A stretch of DNA of 64,000 nucleotides, taken from NCBI RefSeq assembly GCF_023920225.1, contig NZ_CP092587.1, forward strand, positions 930,001-994,000, read 5' to 3'. Of the stretch, positions 57,438-64,000 are shown in pieces (position 1 is the stretch's first letter; each line of letters opens with the position of its first letter). The DNA comes from Vibrio gazogenes (GTDB lineage: Bacteria > Pseudomonadota > Gammaproteobacteria > Enterobacterales > Vibrionaceae). The position numbers and the translations under genes are program-made. The notes beneath the pieces were generated by a model. The model made no database searches and had not been told where the DNA came from. It was given only the letters and a program-made list of their open reading frames with translations.

Positions 57438-59162
57438 TTATTGTGACTTTTCTGAGATAAACTTCGCTACACAAGCATCAATTTCTTCTGCTGTAGGGAA
57501 AGATAGTGCTTCCTCCGCCATCGCTTTGACTGCTTGAAAGTCTACTTCTCGAATCACTTTTTTCACTTTCGGGATAGAGATTCCGCTCATTGAGAATTCA
57601 TCAAGTCCCATACCCAAAAGAAGTAATGTTGCCCGTTCATCCCCGGCAAGTTCACCACACATCCCGGTCCATTTACCTTCTGCGTGAGAAGCATCAATGA
57701 CTTGCTTAATCACATTCAGCACTGCTGGAGAGAGTGGATTATATAAGTGAGAAATCATTTCATTACCACGGTCAACCGCCAGCGTATATTGGGTCAGGTC
57801 GTTTGTACCGATAGAGAAAAATGACACTTCTTTTGCCAGATGGTGAGCAATTGCTGCTGCTGCCGGTGTTTCTACCATGACACCAACTTCAATCGATTCA
57901 TCGAAATCATGACCATCTTCACGCAGTTCAGCTTTGTAGGTTTCAATCGCGTCTTTTAATTCACGAATTTCTTCGACAGAAATAATCATCGGGAACATGA
58001 TGCGCAGCTTACCATGAGCTGATGCACGCAAGATCGCACGAAGCTGGTCACGCAAGATTTCGCGACGGTCCAGACTGATTCGAATTGCACGCCAGCCGAG
58101 AAATGGGTTCATTTCTTTTGGCAAATCCATATATGGCAAATCTTTATCGCCACCGATATCCATGGTACGAATAATGACGGGCTCGCCCTGCATTTCTTCG
58201 GCCACTTCTTTATAAGCTTCGTACTGTTCTTGCTCGGTCGGCAGAGAGGTACGATCCATAAACAGGAATTCAGTACGATACAGACCGACACCTTCACCAC
58301 CGTTACGCATCACACCGTCACAATCTTTCACGGTACCGATGTTACCGCAGACTTCAACACGGTGTCCGTCAATGGTTTCCGCAGGTAAATCTTTCAGTTT
58401 AGCCAGCTCTTCTTTTTCAGCAAAGAACGTTTCACGAACGCTTTTTGCTTCAGCGAGTTCATCTTCTGAAGGATTAATGATGATTTTATTGTTGATCGCA
58501 TCTAAAACGAGGGTGTCACCATTTTTTACATGGTTGGTAATATCATTGGTACCAACAATAGCAGGCAGCTCAAGAGAGCGGGCCATAATCGATGTATGGG
58601 ATGTCCGGCCACCGATGTCTGTTACAAAACCTAATACATACTCAAGGTTAATTTGTGCTGTTTCTGAAGGTGTCAGATCGTAGGCAACAAGAATGACTTG
58701 TTCATTGATTGCACTCAGGTTGACGATATGGATACCTAATGCATTTTTTACAAAGCGGCTACCGATATCACGAATGTCTGTCGCACGCTCTTTCAGGTAT
58801 TCGTCATCTAATGATTCCAGAGCCGCAGCCTGTTCTTCAATGACGGTATGAATTGCGTTGTCAGCATGGAGCTTATCTTTTTTGATGAGGGCTAAAATTT
58901 CTTCTTCCAGCTCTTCATCTTCAAGCAGCATGATGTGGCCTTCGAAAATAGCTTCTTTTTCTTCGCCAAATGTCTCAAGCGCTTTCTGTTTAATGACTTC
59001 TAACTGCGTTTTTGATTTATCGCGTGCGTCGTAGAATCGTTGTACCTCAGTGTCTACTTGCGCGTCTGAGATAGTGTTGGTGTTAAGGACGATTTCGTCT
59101 TCTTGAAGTAGTAATGCTTTACCGATAGCAATACCAGGAGATGCTAGGATGCCTGAAATCAT
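57438..59162 (-). CDS. ptsI: Phosphoenolpyruvate-protein phosphotransferase (PTS enzyme I)
   Basis: Enzyme I starts the PTS by taking phosphate from PEP and giving it to HPr. The 574-residue protein has the phosphohistidine loop [21 protein letters not shown] (around residue 189), cited in part as [12 protein letters not shown], and the C-terminal PEP-binding domain with [17 protein letters not shown] and GMCGELAGD. An ATG at 59168 adds two residues. The 59162 start matches E. coli ([12 protein letters not shown]) and has AAGG at good distance. It follows ptsH by 139 bp containing two hairpins. Confidence 0.96.
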   Translation of the reverse strand: MISGILASPGIAIGKALLLQEDEIVLNTNTISDAQVDTEVQRFYDARDKSKTQLEVIKQKALETFGEEKEAIFEGHIMLLEDEELEEEILALIKKDKLHADNAIHTVIEEQAAALESLDDEYLKERATDIRDIGSRFVKNALGIHIVNLSAINEQVILVAYDLTPSETAQINLEYVLGFVTDIGGRTSHTSIMARSLELPAIVGTNDITNHVKNGDTLVLDAINNKIIINPSEDELAEAKSVRETFFAEKEELAKLKDLPAETIDGHRVEVCGNIGTVKDCDGVMRNGGEGVGLYRTEFLFMDRTSLPTEQEQYEAYKEVAEEMQGEPVIIRTMDIGGDKDLPYMDLPKEMNPFLGWRAIRISLDRREILRDQLRAILRASAHGKLRIMFPMIISVEEIRELKDAIETYKAELREDGHDFDESIEVGVMVETPAAAAIAHHLAKEVSFFSIGTNDLTQYTLAVDRGNEMISHLYNPLSPAVLNVIKQVIDASHAEGKWTGMCGELAGDERATLLLLGMGLDEFSMSGISIPKVKKVIREVDFQAVKAMAEEALSFPTAEEIDACVAKFISEKSQ

Positions 59163-59207
59163 AGCCATACCTTAAACTGGTCAAATTTATTGAGAGATTA
59201 CAAAACT

Positions 59208-59233
59208 AAATGCTAACGATATTGTTAGCATTT
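59208..59233. repeat. Inverted repeat in the ptsH-ptsI gap
   Basis: AAATGCTAAC and GTTAGCATTT flank six bases. On the minus strand it is followed by AGTTTTG. It lies 46 bp before ptsI and may act as a weak attenuator or operator. Confidence 0.55.
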
Positions 59234-59251
59234 GTCATATATCATGAACAA

Positions 59252-59282
59252 AAGCCATTCTACAATGATAGTAGAATGGCTT
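59252..59282 (-). terminator. Hairpin after ptsH, possible partial terminator
   Basis: AAGCCATTCTAC and GTAGAATGGCTT enclose AATGATA, a 12-bp perfect stem. It starts about 20 bp past the ptsH stop and on the minus strand is followed by TTG TTC. This could end most ptsH transcripts and let some through to ptsI. Confidence 0.6.
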
Positions 59283-59301
59283 CAAAATTCAGTGCTTCGA
59301 A

Positions 59302-59559
59302 TTATTCAAGGTGATCCATCAAAGCAACTAAGTGATCAACCGCTTGTTTCGCTTGAGCACCTTCGGCAGAGATGGTAACAACAGTACCTTTGACAAGGCC
59401 GAGTGTTTGTAGTTTGAATAGGCTTTTCGCACTGGCACTTTTTCCGTTTGAAGTGACGGTGATTTCAGCATCAAATTCTTTTGCTTCTTTCACGAACTGT
59501 GCAGCAGGACGAGTGTGAAGGCCGTTTTCAGCAGTGATTTCTACTTGCTTCTCGTACAT
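59302..59559 (-). CDS. ptsH: Phosphocarrier protein HPr
   Basis: HPr shuttles phosphate from enzyme I to the sugar-specific EIIA proteins. The 85-residue protein has His15 in NGLHTRPAA and the conserved Ser46 region [12 protein letters not shown]. It is first in ptsH-ptsI-crr. The 180-bp region upstream up to cysK should contain the promoter, but I could not define a CRP site there. Confidence 0.97.
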   Translation of the reverse strand: MYEKQVEITAENGLHTRPAAQFVKEAKEFDAEITVTSNGKSASAKSLFKLQTLGLVKGTVVTISAEGAQAKQAVDHLVALMDHLE

Positions 59560-59738
59560 TGTATATACCCCAATTTAATTTATTTTTTTCTTAGTTTAGA
59601 ACCAAATGAAGCTTAGCTGTTGTCACCTCATTACGCTAGTTTGCGATACGGGGGATGACACAGGGCTTCTTGTGTTCTTTATTTCGAACCTAAAAATAAA
59701 GCAGGTCTGATATTACCAAAGGTTGGGCAAGGATCAAC

Positions 59739-59765
59739 AAAAAAGCCCCAATTAGGGGCTTTTTT
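59739..59765 (-). terminator. Intrinsic terminator after cysK
   Basis: AAAAAAGCCCC and GGGGCTTTTTT enclose AATTA. On the minus strand it lies just past the cysK stop and is followed by six T. Confidence 0.88.
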
Positions 59766-59791
59766 CATAAAAAATTTGATTTCACCACATA

Positions 59792-60760
59792 TTATTGTTG
59801 GTTCTCTTTCTCGGTAAATATACCGGCAAACAGTGCGGTACTGAGGTAGCGCTCACCGGAGCTCGGCAGAATAACGACGATTGTTTTACCTTTAAATTCA
59901 GGGAGTTCAGCCAGACGATTTGCGGCTACAACTGCTGCACCAGATGAGATTCCAGCGAGAATTCCTTCCTCTTCCATCAGGCGACGCGCCATATCAATTG
60001 CATCTTCTGAAGTTACGCGTTCAACACGGTCAATGAGAGACAGATCGAGGTTACCCGGGATAAATCCTGCACCGATGCCTTGAATTTTATGCGGAGCCGG
60101 TTTGATTTCTTCGCCCGCCAGAGCCTGAGTAATGACTGGGGATTCATCAGGTTCAACTGCAACAGAGATAATCGCTTTACCTTTTTCGCCTTTGAGGTAG
60201 CGGCTGGTTCCTGTTAGTGTGCCACCGGTTCCGACACCTGAGACGAATACGTCAACTTCACCGTCAGTTGCGTCCCAGATTTCAGGTCCTGTCGTTTTTT
60301 CATGAATTTCCGGGTTCGCCGGGTTATCAAATTGTTGCAGTAGCAAATATTTGTCCGGGTTACTGGCGACAATCTCTTCTGCTTTGTTGATTGCACCTTT
60401 CATCCCTTTTGCTGCTTCTGTCAACTCGAGATTAGCCCCCAGCGCTTTGAGCAGTTTACGGCGTTCTAAACTCATTGACTCCGGCATCGTCAGGGTCAGT
60501 TTGTAGCCACGGGCAGCAGCAACAAACGCGAGTGCAATACCGGTATTACCGCTGGTTGGTTCAACAAGTTCAACACCTGGTTTGAGTTTGCCGGATTTTT
60601 CAGCTTCCCAGATCATGTTGGCACCGATACGACACTTCACGCTGAAACTTGGATTACGGGATTCTATCTTAGCAAGTACGTTACCCTGGCTCACTTTGTT
60701 CAGACGGACGAGTGGGGTGTTACCGATGGTCAGAGAGTTGTCTTCAAAAATCTTACTCAT
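59792..60760 (-). CDS. cysK: Cysteine synthase A (O-acetylserine sulfhydrylase)
   Basis: CysK makes cysteine from O-acetylserine and sulfide. The 322-residue PLP enzyme has the Schiff-base lysine Lys42 in [14 protein letters not shown], the [12 protein letters not shown] segment near 69-80 and the C-terminal [11 protein letters not shown]. It is downstream of cysZ in E. coli too; here they are 243 bp apart. The region upstream shows no clear CysB site that I could define by eye. Confidence 0.97.
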   Translation of the reverse strand: MSKIFEDNSLTIGNTPLVRLNKVSQGNVLAKIESRNPSFSVKCRIGANMIWEAEKSGKLKPGVELVEPTSGNTGIALAFVAAARGYKLTLTMPESMSLERRKLLKALGANLELTEAAKGMKGAINKAEEIVASNPDKYLLLQQFDNPANPEIHEKTTGPEIWDATDGEVDVFVSGVGTGGTLTGTSRYLKGEKGKAIISVAVEPDESPVITQALAGEEIKPAPHKIQGIGAGFIPGNLDLSLIDRVERVTSEDAIDMARRLMEEEGILAGISSGAAVVAANRLAELPEFKGKTIVVILPSSGERYLSTALFAGIFTEKENQQ

Positions 60761-60910
60761 TGTTATATTCCTTTATTGCACATTTTCGTGTTGTTTTATT
60801 GAGCGAAAACACGTTTTTTGTGGGGACCCGTAGAGGATAGGATGTCCACTAATATGATGAAAGGATTAAAAAGTTATATCTTATAGGGGTTATTGAGCTT
60901 TACGATTCAA

Positions 60911-60938
60911 GCCATACTGATTCGTTTGATAGTATGGC
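60911..60938. repeat. Inverted repeat in the cysZ-cysK gap
   Basis: GCCATACT at 60911-60918 and AGTATGGC at 60931-60938 form an 8-bp perfect arm pair with a 12-bp centre. No T-run follows, so it is more likely an operator or an mRNA 3' hairpin than an intrinsic terminator. It is 65 bp past the cysZ stop and upstream of cysK. Confidence 0.45.
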
Positions 60939-61003
60939 TGAAAGTTCAATGTACCGATCAGTTTCTTCTTACATTCATCAACGTTTGCAAACTTCCATTG
61001 ATC

Positions 61004-61756
61004 TTAATTCTGCGATTTGAGTGTCTCGGCTTTAAACTCATTGACCCACATGGCCGTCGCGCCACAGACGGCGGCGGGCATCACAATCAAGTTGATGATT
61101 GGGATGGTTGTAAATAGCGTGACCAGCATACCGAAGCCGTAAGCGCGTCCCTGTTTGCCTTTTAGCTGCATACGCATGGTATGAAAGCTGACTTTGTGAT
61201 TATCAAAAGGGTAATCACAATATTGGATTGCGAGCATCCATGCTGTAAAAATGAACCAGACCAACGGGCCAATGGTTTGTCCGATTCCGGGAATCAGCAG
61301 CAGAATAAATAAGCCGATCATCTTTGGAATGGTGTAGCGTAGCTTGCGCCATTCTCGGGCAAAGATGCGGGGGATATCTTTGAAAAAACTCCAGAGGCCT
61401 TCATCGTTTATCGTATGACCATCGAGCAGCTTTTCAACTTTTTCTGCCAATAAGCCATTGAAGGGAGAAGCGATAATGTTGGCAATTGCACTGAAGAAAT
61501 ACATCGTTACAAAAAGTATTGACAGGACAGCCAGTGGCCAAATGATGTAGTTCAGCCATGACAGAAAGTCAGGTACATAAGACATCAGATGATCGAGCCA
61601 GTTTCCCATTTGCGTAAACACATAATAGAGTGCGCCTCCGAGCAGTAGCACATTGGCTAGCAGAGGAAGTATCACAAATCTTCTGATCCCGGGGGTGACC
61701 GCCAGTTTCATACCGAAGAAGAAATAGCCGAATCCTGAACGTTTTTTTAACGTCAT
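61004..61756 (-). CDS. cysZ: Sulfate transporter CysZ
   Basis: CysZ is an inner-membrane sulfate channel that feeds cysteine synthesis. The 250-residue protein has the hydrophobic segments expected (about 25-50, 68-95, 150-175, 200-235) and family segments SGFGYFFFGMKLAVTPGIRRF near 6-26, cited in part as FGYFFFGMKLAV, and ANIIASPFNGLLAEKVE. It is followed by cysK and divergent from zipA, the E. coli arrangement. Confidence 0.95.
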   Translation of the reverse strand: MTLKKRSGFGYFFFGMKLAVTPGIRRFVILPLLANVLLLGGALYYVFTQMGNWLDHLMSYVPDFLSWLNYIIWPLAVLSILFVTMYFFSAIANIIASPFNGLLAEKVEKLLDGHTINDEGLWSFFKDIPRIFAREWRKLRYTIPKMIGLFILLLIPGIGQTIGPLVWFIFTAWMLAIQYCDYPFDNHKVSFHTMRMQLKGKQGRAYGFGMLVTLFTTIPIINLIVMPAAVCGATAMWVNEFKAETLKSQN

Positions 61757-61988
61757 TCTGTTTCCCTATGTTGTTATTGAAAAGAAAGTGAGGCGTTTGC
61801 ATGTATTCTAACTGACCCAACATAGAATGAAAGTCAGAAAAATCCCGCAGTTCTAACATTAATTTGTTCAAATGTAGGGGTGACTTTTGCTAAAGTGTGT
61901 GGATCAGTGGAGAGAATCTCTGAGCATGACATGCTTACTTAAGCGATTCTGTTCAGAAGCAAGTTATCGGGAAGACTGAGAGTTAAAG

Positions 61989-62882
61989 ATGCAAGAATTG
62001 CGATTCGTACTCATCATCGTTGGCGCACTCGCCATCGCCGCATTACTTTTTCATGGGCTGTGGACCAGCCGGAAAGAGAGTAAATCGAAATTTGGAGATA
62101 AGCCATTAGGCAGAATAGAGGAAAAAGAAGCATCATCTATAAAAAATACCCGAGCTTTTCCGCAGGAGCGTGAGCATAAAAAATCCCGTAAGGAGCCGGA
62201 CTTTTCACTGGACGATAACACGACTGACCCATTCATGGATGACGACACGCATCATGATAGAGTCGATCCACTATTTGCTGGGTATGTGCCTGAAGAAGAT
62301 GATCGGTCATATGATTTGGAACATCTGACCATCGCTGATATTGAGGCTGAAAATGAGGCGGGTATTCATGTCGATTCGAATATGGATCAACCCGTTGCAC
62401 AAGATGACGATATTCAACAAGCCGAACCAGTACAACAAACCGATAGTGGTAGTGATGAGCCGGATTATCAGGTCATTGTACTCAATGTACACTGCGCTGG
62501 CAGCGAGTCTTTTGTTGGCACCAAGCTATTTGACAGCTTGCAACAAAACGGTTTGCTCTACGGTGAAATGGATATTTACCATCGACATGCTGATTTATCA
62601 GGAACGGGCAAAGTGTTGTTCAGTGTTGCCAATATTATGCAACCCGGCACTTTGAAGCATGATGACCCGAACGCATTTACCACCAAAGGCATTTCATTTT
62701 TTATGACGCTCCCTTGTTACGGTGATCCAGAACAGAATTTTAAGTTAATGCTGAAAACAGCGCAGCAAATTGCGGATGATTTAGGGGGGAATGTTCTTGA
62801 TGATCAACGCTTGTTGATGACACCGGACAAACTTGCCGATTATCGACGCCAGATTCAGGCTTTTAAAGCCCAAGCTGTTTAA
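61989..62882 (+). CDS. zipA: Cell division protein ZipA
   Basis: ZipA anchors FtsZ to the membrane at the division site. The 297-residue protein has an N-out membrane helix at about 5-26 ([18 protein letters not shown]), a charged Asp/Glu- and Gln-rich linker (30-155), and the globular FtsZ-binding domain at 160-292, containing [14 protein letters not shown] and [13 protein letters not shown]. It stands divergent to cysZ and upstream of ligA, as in E. coli. Confidence 0.95.
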   Translation: MQELRFVLIIVGALAIAALLFHGLWTSRKESKSKFGDKPLGRIEEKEASSIKNTRAFPQEREHKKSRKEPDFSLDDNTTDPFMDDDTHHDRVDPLFAGYVPEEDDRSYDLEHLTIADIEAENEAGIHVDSNMDQPVAQDDDIQQAEPVQQTDSGSDEPDYQVIVLNVHCAGSESFVGTKLFDSLQQNGLLYGEMDIYHRHADLSGTGKVLFSVANIMQPGTLKHDDPNAFTTKGISFFMTLPCYGDPEQNFKLMLKTAQQIADDLGGNVLDDQRLLMTPDKLADYRRQIQAFKAQAV

Positions 62883-62890
62883 TTGTATAG

Positions 62891-62931
62891 AGATACCCAA
62901 ACAACAGCTTGGTTCAGTTGTTTAGGTATCT
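62891..62931 (+). repeat. Stem-loop after zipA
   Basis: AGATACC-C-AAACAAC and GTTGTTT-A-GGTATCT pair over 14 bp with one mismatch and enclose an 11-base loop. It directly precedes the terminator. Confidence 0.5.
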
Positions 62932-62939
62932 GGTGAGGA

Positions 62940-62962
62940 GGCTCCGGCATGGAGCCTTTTTT
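62940..62962 (+). terminator. Intrinsic terminator between zipA and ligA
   Basis: GGCTCC and GGAGCC enclose GGCAT, followed by six T. The ligA start is 22 bp downstream, so this may attenuate rather than fully stop readthrough. Confidence 0.75.
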
Positions 62963-62980
62963 CATGAATCCGAGAAGTAA

Positions 62981-64000
<1,020 letters not shown>

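Noticed and set aside
60761..61003. CysB-binding site upstream of cysK
   Set aside because: CysB sites are degenerate. Only an 8-bp inverted repeat is evident, so a specific call is unsupported.

Overview
The window is a contiguous piece of a Vibrio-type chromosome (Vibrionaceae, Gammaproteobacteria). The evidence is a sodium-type flagellar stator pair (PomA/PomB), a long-form QueF, MetJ- and TreR-type operators that match enterobacterial consensus sites, a GcvB small RNA beside gcvA, and gene order that follows V. cholerae and E. coli almost block by block. Nearly all of it is conserved core genome. No CRISPR array, prophage, intact IS or restriction/defence cluster was found. The first gene (DUF3549) and the last (ligA) are cut by the window edges.

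Layout. 1-5 kb: a DUF3549 gene, yqcC-truC, and the isoprenoid operon xseB-ispA-dxs. 5.5-7.3 kb: pomA-pomB behind a sigma-28-like promoter. 7.5-15.9 kb: an aldo/keto reductase, thiI, the divergent gcvB sRNA/gcvA pair, then hydrolase-ygdD-rlmM, xni and ppnN. A LexA-like box lies exactly inside the predicted ppnN promoter spacer. 16-20 kb: two signalling genes, a GGDEF protein with a CGEEF signature and a membrane TPR protein with a degenerate GGDEF-like tail. 20-25 kb: queF, syd, a DUF2310 protein and the MetJ-controlled metNIQ methionine transporter. 25.4-30.4 kb: gmhB and the trehalose system treR, treBC with two TreR operators. 30.4-35.9 kb: two identical tRNA-Tyr genes, a YitT protein, glyA, a small lipoprotein, and ybeD-lipB-lipA. 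36-38 kb: a hybrid histidine kinase between ybeD and dacA, which are neighbours in E. coli. 38-46 kb: the cell-elongation block dacA-rlpA-rodA-mrdA-rlmH-rsfS, then holA-lptE. A 262-bp MITE-like element follows at 46.0-46.3 kb. 46.5-55.3 kb: leuS, ybeL and miaB-ybeZ-ybeY-corC-lnt. 55.6-64 kb: ubiF, ptsH-ptsI-crr, cysK, cysZ, zipA and ligA.

Several genes work together. TreB has no visible IIA domain, so it probably takes phosphate from EIIA-Glc (crr), encoded 28 kb away with ptsH and ptsI. RodA, PBP2, RlpA, DacA and ZipA serve peptidoglycan growth and division. LipB/LipA make lipoyl groups, which feed the glycine cleavage system that GcvA controls, and GlyA supplies glycine.

No wholly new multi-gene system is obvious. 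The best leads are the LexA-like box on ppnN, the MITE, the two GGDEF-derived proteins, the inserted kinase, the paired hairpins between ptsH and ptsI, and two absences: no nadD between holA and rsfS, and no vps biofilm cluster between treC and glyA.
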